A DNA stretch of 29,369 bases from an uncultured Bacillota bacterium (lineage in GTDB: Bacteria; Bacillota; Clostridia; Lachnospirales; Lachnospiraceae), in NCBI GenBank assembly GCA_958352855.1, contig CATWQE010000031.1, positions 1-29,369 of the forward strand, given 5' to 3'. The position numbers and the translations under genes were made by a program. Below the pieces are notes generated by a model that worked only from the letters and a program-made list of their open reading frames with translations, was not told the origin of the DNA and did no database searches. How positions within the stretch are numbered: the stretch's first letter is position 1; every line of letters starts with the position of its first letter. This document shows, one piece after another, positions 1 through 8,543 of this stretch.

Positions 1-405
1 TCCTCTGTGCATGGGAAAGGATATGGGGTGGTGACGCCGGATAAGAGTGAAATCAAACTGGAAGATCCGGTGGTCATCAAACAAGGCAGCAAATACGGTG
101 TAAAAATCAAGTCCGTCAGCCCTTCCATTCATATGATACGGGCAAACATTGAGACAGAAATCGCCCCCATTGTAGGCAGTGAGGAACAGGCCAAGGATTT
201 GATTGCTTATATTAAAAACAGTGAGGAACGAAAGGAGAGCATCTGGCAGACCAATATTTTTGGAAAATCTATTGAGGAACTGGTGGAGGATGGTATTCAT
301 ACAAAGCTGGTGCAGATTGGAGAAGAAAGTCAGGTGAAGCTTCAGGACACTATGCAGAAAATTGTCAATGACAGTAAAGGCGGCATGGTGTGTATTATCA
401 TTTAG
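1..405 (+). CDS. spoIVA: Stage IV sporulation protein A, C-terminal fragment
   Basis: This is the 3' end of a gene whose start lies before the window; the open frame runs from base 1 to the TAG at 403-405, giving about 134 residues. The sequence contains HGKGYGVVTP, then VIKQGSKYGVKIK, the segment IWQTNIFGKS and the terminal GGMVCIII. These match the C-terminal domain of SpoIVA as I know it from Bacillus, whose end reads GGLICIIL. SpoIVA is an ATPase that polymerises on the outer forespore membrane and anchors the spore coat; the C-terminus binds SpoVM and the membrane surface. It marks the host as a spore former. No terminator is evident between its stop and the next promoter 14 bases downstream. 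The in-frame GTG at base 7 is internal, not a start. Confidence 0.93.
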   Translation, partial: SSVHGKGYGVVTPDKSEIKLEDPVVIKQGSKYGVKIKSVSPSIHMIRANIETEIAPIVGSEEQAKDLIAYIKNSEERKESIWQTNIFGKSIEELVEDGIHTKLVQIGEESQVKLQDTMQKIVNDSKGGMVCIII

Positions 406-418
406 TATCGGGTTTACG

Positions 419-447
419 TTGACTTTTTCAAACAAAAATTATATAAT
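419..447 (+). promoter_or_regulatory. Sigma-A type promoter of the B12 operon
   Basis: A -35 box TTGACT (419-424) and a perfect -10 box TATAAT (442-447) are separated by exactly 17 bases. Transcription would start near 454, just upstream of the cobalamin riboswitch, which is the expected arrangement. The promoter begins only 14 bases after the spoIVA stop codon. Confidence 0.85.
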
Positions 448-453
448 AAACAG

Positions 454-619
454 GAAAAAACAAGGAAAAGAAACTGAACATTTTTTTGGAAGCAGGTGAA
501 ATTCCTGCGCAAGTCCGTTACTGTAAAGCCAGATACAAGAAATGTTCTGAGTGAAAAGGGAATCTGCGGCAACCGGATACCTTTGAATGCAAGATGTATA
601 TGATTGAAAGGTCATTTTG
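454..619 (+). promoter_or_regulatory. Cobalamin riboswitch (leader of the cbi/cob operon)
   Basis: The leader holds the conserved core of the AdoCbl-type riboswitch: GCAGGTGAAATTCCTGCGC near 491-510, then GTCCGTTACTGTAA, then the B12 box AGCCAGATAC at 527-536. A perfect 8-bp outer stem closes this core: GAACATTT (476-483) pairs with AAATGTTC (540-547). Downstream, CAACCGGAT (570-578) can pair, with one bulged C, with ATCCGTTG (621-628), the 5' arm of the terminator, so it is a plausible antiterminator. The expected logic is that cobalamin binding favours the terminator and shuts the operon off. The exact 5' and 3' limits are approximate. Confidence 0.9.
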
Positions 620-654
620 AATCCGTTGTCCAGTGGTGGCAGCGGATTTTTTTT
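620..654 (+). terminator. Riboswitch-controlled intrinsic terminator
   Basis: AATCCGTTGTC pairs with GGCAGCGGATT to make an 11-bp stem with two G-U pairs. It is followed at once by a run of eight T. It sits between the B12 box and the cbiD start, as expected for the expression platform of the riboswitch. Confidence 0.85.
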
Positions 655-702
655 GAGGCAGGAAGACAAAAGCCTGTTTTCAGAGGAAAAGTGAGGGCTT
701 AT

Positions 703-1884
703 ATGGCACATACAACAGGGCTGGAAGGATATTACAGCATAAAGAATAATCAGAAAATGCGTTTTGGCTATACCACAGGCTCCTGTGCAGCAGGAGCGGC
801 AAAAGCGGCTGCCAGAATGCTTCTGGAAAACTCCCAAATATCCCAGGAAACCTTAATGACTCCCAAAGGGATTTTGTTAAATCTGGAAATCCTGCATGCT
901 GCAAGGGGAAACAACTGGGTCTCCTGTGCAGTGAAAAAAGATGCGGGAGACGATCCGGATATTACAGACCAACTGGAAATTTTTGCAAAAGTAGAGAAAA
1001 GCACACAGCCGGGGATTCAGATTCAGGGCGGTGAAGGTGTGGGGACAGTGACCAGAAAGGGACTGGAGCAGCCCATGGGAAGTCCTGCTATTAATAAGGT
1101 TCCCCAGGCTATGATACGAAAAGAGCTGGAAGCCTTGTGTCAGAAGCAGAGCTATCCAGGAGGACTGTTAGTGACGATTTCAGTTCCCGGTGGACAGGAA
1201 ATTGCCAGAAAAACCTTTAATCCAAGACTGGGAATCCAGGGGGGGATTTCTATACTGGGAACCTCCGGGATTGTGGAACCCATGAGCGAGGCTGCATTAA
1301 TTAAAAGTATTCAGGTAGAAATGCGCCAGAAGGTAGAAAACGGAGCAAAGTATCTTCTGATTACGCCTGGAAATTATGGGGCTGCTTATGTAAAAGAACA
1401 TATGGATCTGCCTTTTGAAGAGAATATAAAATGCAGCAATTATGTGGGAGAAACCATAGACATGGCGCTGGATATGGGAGTAAAAGGAATTTTGTTTATT
1501 TCTCATATTGGAAAATTTGTAAAGGTGGCGGCAGGTATTATGAATACCCATTCCAGAAGTGCAGATGCTAGGGCAGAGATTCTGGCGGCAAATGCCATAA
1601 GAGCCGGTATTTCCCTGGAGGGAGGGAAAAAGATTCTGGATACCATTACCACAGATGAGGCGCTTGATATCATCCGGGAAGAAGGGCTTTTAAAGCCGGT
1701 TATCAAAGAACTGACAGACAGGATTTTGTATTATTTAAATCATAGAGCTTATGACAGAATGTTGTTAGGAGCAGTTTTGTTTTCCAATGAGCATGGTTAT
1801 CTTGGAGAAACAGAGCATGTAAAAGAATTGGAGAGACTTTTAAAAGAACAGAAAGAATTGCTGACAAAGGAGGAAGAAAAATGA
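703..1884 (+). CDS. cbiD: Cobalt-precorrin-5B (C1)-methyltransferase CbiD
   Basis: CbiD methylates C-1 of cobalt-precorrin-5B with S-adenosylmethionine in the anaerobic B12 pathway. The family signature GYTTGSCAAGAAKAA lies near residues 22-36, and the length of 393 residues is normal. An ATG-less upstream extension is open back to 604, but that stretch is the riboswitch terminator, so translation cannot sensibly begin there. ATG 703 is preceded by AGGG at 694-697; GTG 691, preceded by GAGG, is the alternative. Its TGA overlaps the ATG of cbiL by 4 bp, suggesting translational coupling. It is the first gene of the operon and is directly controlled by the riboswitch. Confidence 0.95.
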   Translation: MAHTTGLEGYYSIKNNQKMRFGYTTGSCAAGAAKAAARMLLENSQISQETLMTPKGILLNLEILHAARGNNWVSCAVKKDAGDDPDITDQLEIFAKVEKSTQPGIQIQGGEGVGTVTRKGLEQPMGSPAINKVPQAMIRKELEALCQKQSYPGGLLVTISVPGGQEIARKTFNPRLGIQGGISILGTSGIVEPMSEAALIKSIQVEMRQKVENGAKYLLITPGNYGAAYVKEHMDLPFEENIKCSNYVGETIDMALDMGVKGILFISHIGKFVKVAAGIMNTHSRSADARAEILAANAIRAGISLEGGKKILDTITTDEALDIIREEGLLKPVIKELTDRILYYLNHRAYDRMLLGAVLFSNEHGYLGETEHVKELERLLKEQKELLTKEEEK

Positions 1885-2573
1885 GCGGAAAGCTGTTTGG
1901 ACTGGGAGTAGGACCGGGAGATCCGGAACTTCTGACCATTAAGGCGCTGAGAGTCATACAGGAAAGTGATGTGATTGCAGTACCGGGAAATGTACCACAG
2001 GAAAGTGTGGCTTATCAGATTGTAAAAGGGGTTTACCCAAAACTGGATGAGAAATATCTGGTTCCCATTCCCATGCCTATGACAAAGGATCCGGCAGTAT
2101 TGGAAGAAAACCACAAAAAAGCGGCGCAGCAGGTGGAGGATTTTCTGCAGGAAGGAAAGCAGGTGGCATTTTTAACACTGGGAGACCCAACGGTGTATTC
2201 CACCTATTTGTATGTACATAAACGTATTCTGGAAAAAGGATATGAGGCGGAAATTGTAAGCGGCATTACCTCTTTTTGCGCAGTGGCAGCAAGGCTGAAC
2301 ATGGGACTGGTGGAGATGGCAGAGCCTCTTCATGTGATACCGGCTACCTATAATGCCAAAAACATGGATGAGGTGCTGAAGCTTCCCGGAACCAAGGTGT
2401 TAATGAAAACCGGAAGAAAAATGGAACAGGTAAGAGAGAGTATTGTAAACAGCGGGCAGAAGGCAGTAATGATTGAAAACTGTGGAATGCCTGATGAGAA
2501 GATTTATGAAACAGCAGAAGCAATACCAAAGCAGGCGGGATATTATTCCCTGATTATCGTAAAAGAACAATAG
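1881..2573 (+). CDS. cbiL: Cobalt-precorrin-2 / cobalt-factor II C20-methyltransferase CbiL
   Basis: A 230-residue SAM-dependent tetrapyrrole methylase that methylates C-20 of the cobalt-loaded ring. It begins GKLFGLGVGPGDPELLTIKA, the CobI/CbiL form of the N-terminal glycine-rich loop, and carries TLGDPTVYSTY, the second conserved methylase motif, near residues 99-109. The length fits the family. The start ATG lies inside an ATGA overlap with cbiD, and GGAGG just upstream gives a good ribosome binding site. Clostridial annotations also call it cobI. Confidence 0.94.
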   Translation: MSGKLFGLGVGPGDPELLTIKALRVIQESDVIAVPGNVPQESVAYQIVKGVYPKLDEKYLVPIPMPMTKDPAVLEENHKKAAQQVEDFLQEGKQVAFLTLGDPTVYSTYLYVHKRILEKGYEAEIVSGITSFCAVAARLNMGLVEMAEPLHVIPATYNAKNMDEVLKLPGTKVLMKTGRKMEQVRESIVNSGQKAVMIENCGMPDEKIYETAEAIPKQAGYYSLIIVKEQ

Positions 2574-2584
2574 GAGAGAAAAAC

Positions 2585-3343
2585 ATGATACATTTTGTAG
2601 GAGCAGGAAGCGGCGCGGCGGATTTAATAACTCTAAGAGGCAAGAAATTTCTGGAGGAAGCAGACGTTGTGATTTATGCTGGTTCTCTGGTAAATCCGCA
2701 GCTTTTAGAATATACAAAACAGGGCTGCAATATTTATAATAGCGCAAAAATGACTTTGGAAGAAGTGCTGGAGGTCATGACAGGGGCAGAGGAGGAAGGA
2801 AAGACAACGGTACGTCTGCATACAGGAGACCCTTGCTTATACGGGGCTATCCGGGAGCAGATGGATGTGCTGGATGAGAAGGGAATTGCTTATGATTACT
2901 GTCCGGGAGTCAGCTCTTTTTGTGGAGCAGCTTCTGCTTTAAATCTGGAATATACCCTTCCTAATGTGTCTCAGAGCGTGATTATTACGCGTATGGCAGG
3001 CAGAACACCGGTTCCGGAAAAGGAGAGCATTGAATCCTTTGCAGCGCATCATGCAACCATGGTGGTATTTTTAAGCACAGGGCTTTTGGAAGAACTGTCA
3101 AAGCGGCTTATAGAGGGCGGTTATGAACCAGATACACCGGCTGCCATTGTGTATAAGGCAACCTGGGAGGATGAAAAATCCTTTGTCTGTACTGTGGCAA
3201 CCCTGGCACAGACAGCCAAAGAAAATGGCATTACCAAAACCGCGTTAATGATTATCGGAGATGCAGTGGCGCATCACAGCTATGAGCGTTCAAAACTGTA
3301 TGACCCGGGATTTACAACAGAGTTCCGCAAAGGTACGGATTAG
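2585..3343 (+). CDS. cbiF: Cobalt-precorrin-4 C11-methyltransferase CbiF
   Basis: A 252-residue tetrapyrrole methylase that adds a methyl group at C-11, the step after ring contraction. The N-terminus HFVGAGSGAADLITLRG is typical of CbiF/CobM, in which GAGSG replaces the GxGPG of relatives. HTGDPCLYGAI (near residue 79) and CPGVSSFCGAAS are further CbiF motifs. It begins 11 bases after cbiL behind AGGAGAG and is followed 10 bases later by cbiG. Also called cobM. Confidence 0.94.
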   Translation: MIHFVGAGSGAADLITLRGKKFLEEADVVIYAGSLVNPQLLEYTKQGCNIYNSAKMTLEEVLEVMTGAEEEGKTTVRLHTGDPCLYGAIREQMDVLDEKGIAYDYCPGVSSFCGAASALNLEYTLPNVSQSVIITRMAGRTPVPEKESIESFAAHHATMVVFLSTGLLEELSKRLIEGGYEPDTPAAIVYKATWEDEKSFVCTVATLAQTAKENGITKTALMIIGDAVAHHSYERSKLYDPGFTTEFRKGTD

Positions 3344-3353
3344 GAGTGAAAAA

Positions 3354-4432
3354 ATGAAAGTAGCAATCATCAGTTTTAGCCGTTCAGGCTACAGATTGAG
3401 TGAAATGATTTATTGGGTGTTAAAAGAGAGAGATTAAAAATTCTGGATGAATCCCAGTTAGACGAAGAAGCCAGGGATTTTCGCAATACCAGAATGTTTT
3501 CCAATCCAGTGGATGAATCCATGAAGGAATGGACCAAGCGGCGTTTTCAGGACAGTGATGCCATCGTGTTTATTGGCGCCTGTGGCATTGCAGTCAGAAG
3601 TATTGCGCCCTTTGTTAAGAGTAAGAAAATAGACCCGGCAGTGGTTGTGGTAGACGAACAGGGGAAATTCGCTATTTCTCTGCTGTCAGGGCATATAGGA
3701 GGCGCCAATGAGCTGGCAGAGGAAGTGGCAGAGATTGTTCATGGACAGCCGGTGGTTACTACTGCAACGGATTTGAACGGAAAATTTGCAGTGGATGTTT
3801 TTGCCAAGAAAAACAACTGCTTTATTTCTGATATGGAACTGGCAAAAGAAATCTCCGCTGCCCTGCTGGCTGGAAAAGAGGTAGGCTTTGCCAGTGATTT
3901 CCCATGGATGGGGGCCATCCCGGAGGAGTTGAAGCTCTATGAGGAAGGCAAAGAGAATCCGGAAATCGGAATCTGTGTTTCTTCCGGTTATCTGGAGCAT
4001 CCTTTTGTCCATACCCTGTATTTGATTCCAAAGGTCATTACAACAGGTGTGGGCTGCAGAAAAGGAACACCAAAAGAAGTTGTGGAACAGGTGATCCGAA
4101 GAGCCTGTGATGAGGTGCTGGTACCGTCCATTGCTATGGAACAGGTGGCAAGTATTGATTTAAAAGCCAAAGAAGAAGGCATTCTGGAGTATTGCAGGGA
4201 ACGGAATCTTCCGTTTGTTACGTATACTGCAGAGGAGTTAAAAGAAACAGAGGGCGTCTTTACCCCTTCTGATTTTGTAGAAGAGATAACAGGAGTTGAC
4301 AATGTCTGCGAAAGAGCTGCCTTGCTTGGCAGTTCCAGGGAAGGAAACGGACGTCTGATTCAAAGAAAATATGCCAGAGACGGTGTTACTGTGGCGCTGG
4401 CAATGAAGAAATGGAGTGTGAACTTTGAGTAA
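3354..4432 (+). CDS. cbiG: Cobalt-precorrin 5A hydrolase CbiG, with an apparent one-base frameshift
   Basis: CbiG opens the delta-lactone of cobalt-precorrin-5A and releases the C-20 fragment as acetaldehyde. The proper start is ATG 3354, seven bases after AGGAG, and reads MKVAIISFSRSGYRLSEMI, the normal CbiG N-terminus. That frame stops at TAA 3435-3437. The rest of the protein, including DAIVFIGACGIAVRSIAPF, LLSGHIGGANEL and VVTTATDLNGKFAVD, lies in the -1 frame, which is open from about 3380 to 4432. One extra base, for example a fifth A in the run at 3422-3425, would join the two parts. The change is either a sequencing error, a real mutation or, less likely, recoding. The TTG at 3413 would give a 339-residue protein lacking the first beta strand. 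Confidence 0.9.
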
Positions 4433-5156
4433 ATTATATGTTGTAGGGATTGGACCAGGAGCCTACGAAAAAATGACCATGGAAGCTTGTGAAGCTTTGA
4501 AAAACAGTGATGTTATTATTGGATATACGGTGTATGTGGATTTGGTGAGAGACCATTTTCCGGGAAAAGAATTTCTGACCACACCTATGAAAAAAGAGGT
4601 GGATCGCTGCGTCCTGGCTTTTGAAGAGGCAAAAAAAGGAAAGACTGCTGCCATGATTTGCAGTGGAGATGCGGGCGTATATGGTATGTCCGGTCTGATG
4701 TACGAAGTGGGTGTGAATTATCCGGAAGTAGAGCTTGAGATTATTCCGGGAGTAACGGCTGCTACCGGTGGCGCGGCAGTTCTTGGCGCGCCTTTGATTC
4801 ATGATTTCTGTGTGATTAGTTTAAGTGACCTTTTAACTCCATGGGAGAAAATTGAGGCACGTCTTCTGGGAGCTTCCCAGGCGGATTTTGTCATTTGTCT
4901 GTACAATCCTTCCAGCAAGAAGCGCCATGACTATCTGGAAAAAGCCTGCAATTTAATGCTGCGGCATAAATCTCCGGATACGGTCTGCGGAATTGTGGGA
5001 AATATTGGAAGAGAGGGAGAAGAGGCCCGGGTTATGACCCTGGAAGAGCTGAAAACTACTCAGGTGGACATGTTTACAACGGTATTTATCGGCAACTCTC
5101 AGACAAAAAATATCGGGGGAAAGATGGTGACCCCAAGAGGCTATAAGAATGTGTAA
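4425..5156 (+). CDS. cbiH: Cobalt-precorrin-3 C17-methyltransferase CbiH (CobJ)
   Basis: A 243-residue tetrapyrrole methylase that methylates C-17 and drives ring contraction. It begins SKLYVVGIGPGAYEKMTMEA and carries ICSGDAGVYGMSGLMYE and IPGVTAATGGAAVLGAPLIHDF, which are CobJ/CbiH hallmarks. VICLYNPSSKKR (near residues 158-169) is also typical. The only workable start is TTG 4425, which overlaps the end of cbiG by 8 bp; GGAG at 4413-4416 gives it a good ribosome binding site. The rare start codon may hold translation down or rely on coupling to cbiG. Confidence 0.94.
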   Translation: MSKLYVVGIGPGAYEKMTMEACEALKNSDVIIGYTVYVDLVRDHFPGKEFLTTPMKKEVDRCVLAFEEAKKGKTAAMICSGDAGVYGMSGLMYEVGVNYPEVELEIIPGVTAATGGAAVLGAPLIHDFCVISLSDLLTPWEKIEARLLGASQADFVICLYNPSSKKRHDYLEKACNLMLRHKSPDTVCGIVGNIGREGEEARVMTLEELKTTQVDMFTTVFIGNSQTKNIGGKMVTPRGYKNV

Positions 5157-7122
5157 AGTAATGGTTTTTGCCGGTACAACAGAAGGAAGAGAGCTTGCTG
5201 AATTTCTGGCAGGAAGAGAAATACCGGCACATATTTGTGTGGCAACGGAATACGGAGAACAACTGCTTCCCAGGGGAAAAGGTCTGGAGATTTCTCATGA
5301 GCGGCTTACTGCAAAAGAGATGGAAGAGCTGATGAAGAAAAAAGGAATTCAGATGGTTCTGGATGCAACCCATCCCTATGCTGCGGAAGTAACAGCAAAT
5401 ATTAAAAGCGCCTGTGAACATGCGGGAGTTTCTTATGTGCGGGTTCTGCGGGAAAATCAGAAGGACAACCATATGGGAGACTGCGTTTATGTAGACAGTG
5501 TAGAAGAGGCTGTGGCATTTCTGGAACATACCAGTGGTAACATCCTGGCTGCCACAGGAAGTAAGGAAGCTGCAAAGTATACAGCTTTAACAGACTATGG
5601 ACAGCGGGTATTTTTAAGAGTCTTATCCTTGCCAAATGTGGTGAAGCAGTGCCAGGAGCTGGGCTTTCAAGGAAAAAATTTAATCTGTATGCAGGGGCCT
5701 TTTTCACTGGAATTAAATGAGGCAATGCTCAGGCAGTGGAACTGTAAGTATCTGGTGACCAAGATGTCCGGAAGCACCGGAGGATTCTGGGAAAAGACAG
5801 AAGCAGCCAGAAGATGCGGCTGTACGCTGGTGCTTATTGGACGTCCGGTAAAAGAAGAGGGAATTTCTGTGACTGCCTGTAAACAACTGCTGTGCAGAGA
5901 ATTTTCCCTGAAATCCAGAGCGGAAATTTCTCTGGTGGGAATCGGCATGGGCAGCAGCAAGAGCAGAACCCTGGAAGCCCAGGCCGCCATAGAAGAAGCA
6001 GATTTGCTCATTGGAGCGAAACGTATGATTGAAGCCTGCCAAAGACCGGGACAGGATTGTTATGTGGAATACAACAGTGAGAAAATTGCGGCTTATATTG
6101 CAGAGCATCCGGAATATGAAAAGGTGGCAGTGGTGCTTTCCGGGGACCCTGGATTTTGCAGCGGCGCCAAAAAATTACTGGATGTGCTGGGAGAACAGGT
6201 AAAGGTCATTGCCGGTACTTCTTCGGTAGCTTATTTTATGAGTAAGCTTCAGAAGCCCTGGGATGACGTACTGCTTACCAGTGTACATGGAAAAGAAAAC
6301 AATCTGCCAGGCATGATAAAACGTCATAAAAAGGTTTTTGCCATTTTGGGAACCAGGGATGGTATTCAGAATCTGGCAAGGGATTTAGTTACATGGGGCA
6401 TGGAGGATGCCATGCTTTATACAGGAGAACGTCTGTCCTATGAGAATGAAGTCCTGAAAAAGGGAAAACCAGAGGAATTTCTAAATTATGAGGCAGATGC
6501 TTTAAGCGTGGTTTATGTGGAAAATCCAAAGGCAGAAGCTCCAAATACCACCCATGGAATCCCGGATGAAGAGTTCTTAAGAGAAAAAGTACCTATGACT
6601 AAGGAAGAGGTGCGGACAGTATCCTTGTCAAAGCTTCGGTTAAAAGAAGATTCTGTTTGTTATGATGTAGGAGCCGGAACAGGTTCAGTGTCCATTGAGA
6701 TGGCAAAAAGAGCCTGGAAGGGAAGGGTTTTCGCCATTGAGAAAAAGCCGCTGGCAGTAGAACTTCTAAAGAAAAACAGGGAAAAATTTGCAGCAGAAAA
6801 TCTGGAAGTTATAGAAGGCGTGGCGCCAGAGGCTCTGGAGGATTTAGAAGCGCCTACCCACGCCTTTATTGGCGGCTCTTCTGGAAATATGGAAACTATT
6901 TTAAAGCTGCTTTTAAATAAAAACCCAAAAGTTCGTATGGTAATTAATTGTATTGCCCTGGAAACTGTAGCGGAAACCCTGACGTGTCTGAAAAAGCTGC
7001 CGGTTAAGGAAACGGAAATCTTACAGTTGGCAGTAAGCAAGGCAAAAACCGTAGGGTCTTATCATATGATGATGGGAGAAAATCCTATTTATATTATCTC
7101 CTGTACAGGGGCAGGTCACTAA
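5149..7122 (+). CDS. Trifunctional CbiJ-CbiE-CbiT fusion: cobalt-precorrin-6A reductase / C5-methyltransferase / C15-methyltransferase (decarboxylating)
   Basis: A 657-residue protein with three enzyme domains. Residues 1 to about 255 are CbiJ/CobK, the reductase of the cobalt-precorrin-6A macrocycle, with VFAGTTEGRELAEFL, VLDATHPYAAEVT and LVTKMSGSTGG. Residues about 260-455 are CbiE, the C-5 methylase, with LVGIGMGSSKSRTLEAQAAI and VVLSGDPGFCSGAKKLL. Residues about 465-657 are CbiT, which methylates C-15 and decarboxylates the C-12 acetate, with the Rossmann SAM motif CYDVGAGTGSVSIEMA. CbiE-CbiT fusions correspond to CobL of aerobes; adding CbiJ puts successive late ring steps on one chain. 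The ATG overlaps the end of cbiH by 8 bp behind AGAGG. Confidence 0.93.
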   Translation: MCKVMVFAGTTEGRELAEFLAGREIPAHICVATEYGEQLLPRGKGLEISHERLTAKEMEELMKKKGIQMVLDATHPYAAEVTANIKSACEHAGVSYVRVLRENQKDNHMGDCVYVDSVEEAVAFLEHTSGNILAATGSKEAAKYTALTDYGQRVFLRVLSLPNVVKQCQELGFQGKNLICMQGPFSLELNEAMLRQWNCKYLVTKMSGSTGGFWEKTEAARRCGCTLVLIGRPVKEEGISVTACKQLLCREFSLKSRAEISLVGIGMGSSKSRTLEAQAAIEEADLLIGAKRMIEACQRPGQDCYVEYNSEKIAAYIAEHPEYEKVAVVLSGDPGFCSGAKKLLDVLGEQVKVIAGTSSVAYFMSKLQKPWDDVLLTSVHGKENNLPGMIKRHKKVFAILGTRDGIQNLARDLVTWGMEDAMLYTGERLSYENEVLKKGKPEEFLNYEADALSVVYVENPKAEAPNTTHGIPDEEFLREKVPMTKEEVRTVSLSKLRLKEDSVCYDVGAGTGSVSIEMAKRAWKGRVFAIEKKPLAVELLKKNREKFAAENLEVIEGVAPEALEDLEAPTHAFIGGSSGNMETILKLLLNKNPKVRMVINCIALETVAETLTCLKKLPVKETEILQLAVSKAKTVGSYHMMMGENPIYIISCTGAGH

Positions 7123-7142
7123 GAACAGAAAGGAGAACAGTC

Positions 7143-8543
7143 ATGAGTACACCTCGTTTTTTATTAACCGCAGGCGCAAGCGGAAGCGGAAAAACCCTGA
7201 TTACCTGTGGGATTTTGCAGGCCTTTCATGACAGGGGGATGAAAGTGGCATCCTTTAAATGCGGGCCGGATTATATTGATCCCATGTTCCATACCAAGGT
7301 GATAGGAACAAAATCCAGGAATCTGGACACCTTTTTCACAGATGGTGATACCACACGCTATCTGCTGGAGCGAAACAGCAGAGGCTGTGACCTTGCTGTG
7401 ATGGAAGGGGTCATGGGATATTATGACGGGGTAGGCGGAACAACGGTAAAAGCCAGCGCTTATGACCTGGCAAGGACAACCGGCACACCGGCAGTTCTCA
7501 TTGTAAACTGCAAGGGCATGAGTGTTTCCATTTTGCCTTACATCAAGGGATTTCTGGAATTTCAGCCGGACAGCCAGATAAAGGGTGTTCTGTTAAATCA
7601 GATGTCTCCCATGCTGTATCCAAGAGTCAAAAGCATGATAGAGGAAGAGCTGCAGGTGAAGGTTTATGGATATGTTCCCAAGGTAGAGGACTGTGTGATT
7701 GAAAGCAGACATCTGGGGCTGGTAATGCCCCAGGAAGTACAGGGCTTTCAGGAAAAGTTAAAGAAGCTGGCTGCTGTTCTTGAGAAAACCGTAGATTTAG
7801 ACGGACTTCTCTCTCTGGGAGAGACAGCCCGGTCTCTTATGATTTCAAAAGAAGCAAAACAACCCCTGGAGCAACCGGAGCAAACCGGGAAAGCTTTGCG
7901 TATTGGTGTGGCATGTGACCAGGCATTTTGCTTTTTCTATGAAGATAATTTTCAATTTTTAAGGGACAGAGGAGCAGAACTGGTGTTTTTCTCTCCCTTA
8001 GAGCAGGAGCATTTGCCGGAAGAACTGGACGGACTCCTTTTGTATGGAGGTTATCCGGAGCTGTTTGGAAAACAACTGGAAGAAAATGAGACCATGAGAA
8101 AGGACATCCGGCAGGCGTTTGAGAAGAAGATGCCCCTTATGGCAGAGTGCGGGGGCTTTATGTATCTTCATGAGTATTTTGAGGATATGCAGGGACAGGC
8201 ATGCCAGGGAGTGGGCGTGATTTCGGGAACTGCTTACCACACCGGAAAACTTTCCAGATTTGGCTATATTCAGGTACAGAGTAAAAGTGGAACGGTTTTC
8301 GGGCAGGAAGTTGGTATGAGTCCGGCTCATGAATTTCACTATTTTGATTCCCTTAACAGCGGGGCAGACTGCTATGCCAGAAAGCCAAACAGCAGCAGGG
8401 GCTGGGACTGCCTTCACAGCACAGATACCATGCTGGCGGGATTTCCTCATTTTTATTATTATGGAAATCCAAAACTGGCAGAGGCATATCTGAAATGCTG
8501 TCAGAACTACCAGAGAACAAACAAAAAGGAGGACATAACATGA
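7143..8543 (+). CDS. cbiA: Cobyrinate a,c-diamide synthase CbiA (CobB)
   Basis: A 466-residue ATP- and glutamine-dependent amidase that converts the a and c carboxylates of cobyrinate into amides. The N-terminal half is a dethiobiotin-synthetase-like ATPase with the P-loop TAGASGSGKTLITCG and CGPDYIDPMFH. The C-terminal half is a class I glutamine amidotransferase, with its nucleophile in MAECGGFMYL and the partner histidine in PAHEFHYFD. The start follows AAGGAGAAC, and the stop overlaps cobT by 4 bp (ATGA). In other nomenclature this is cobB. Confidence 0.95.
   Translation: MSTPRFLLTAGASGSGKTLITCGILQAFHDRGMKVASFKCGPDYIDPMFHTKVIGTKSRNLDTFFTDGDTTRYLLERNSRGCDLAVMEGVMGYYDGVGGTTVKASAYDLARTTGTPAVLIVNCKGMSVSILPYIKGFLEFQPDSQIKGVLLNQMSPMLYPRVKSMIEEELQVKVYGYVPKVEDCVIESRHLGLVMPQEVQGFQEKLKKLAAVLEKTVDLDGLLSLGETARSLMISKEAKQPLEQPEQTGKALRIGVACDQAFCFFYEDNFQFLRDRGAELVFFSPLEQEHLPEELDGLLLYGGYPELFGKQLEENETMRKDIRQAFEKKMPLMAECGGFMYLHEYFEDMQGQACQGVGVISGTAYHTGKLSRFGYIQVQSKSGTVFGQEVGMSPAHEFHYFDSLNSGADCYARKPNSSRGWDCLHSTDTMLAGFPHFYYYGNPKLAEAYLKCCQNYQRTNKKEDIT

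Noticed and set aside
604..702. Upstream extension of the cbiD reading frame
   Set aside because: The frame is open but the DNA is the riboswitch terminator, the residues do not resemble CbiD, and better starts exist at 691 and 703.
3413..3440. TTG 3413 as the true start of cbiG
   Set aside because: It has no ribosome binding site, and the proper one together with the conserved N-terminus lies upstream at 3354 in another frame.
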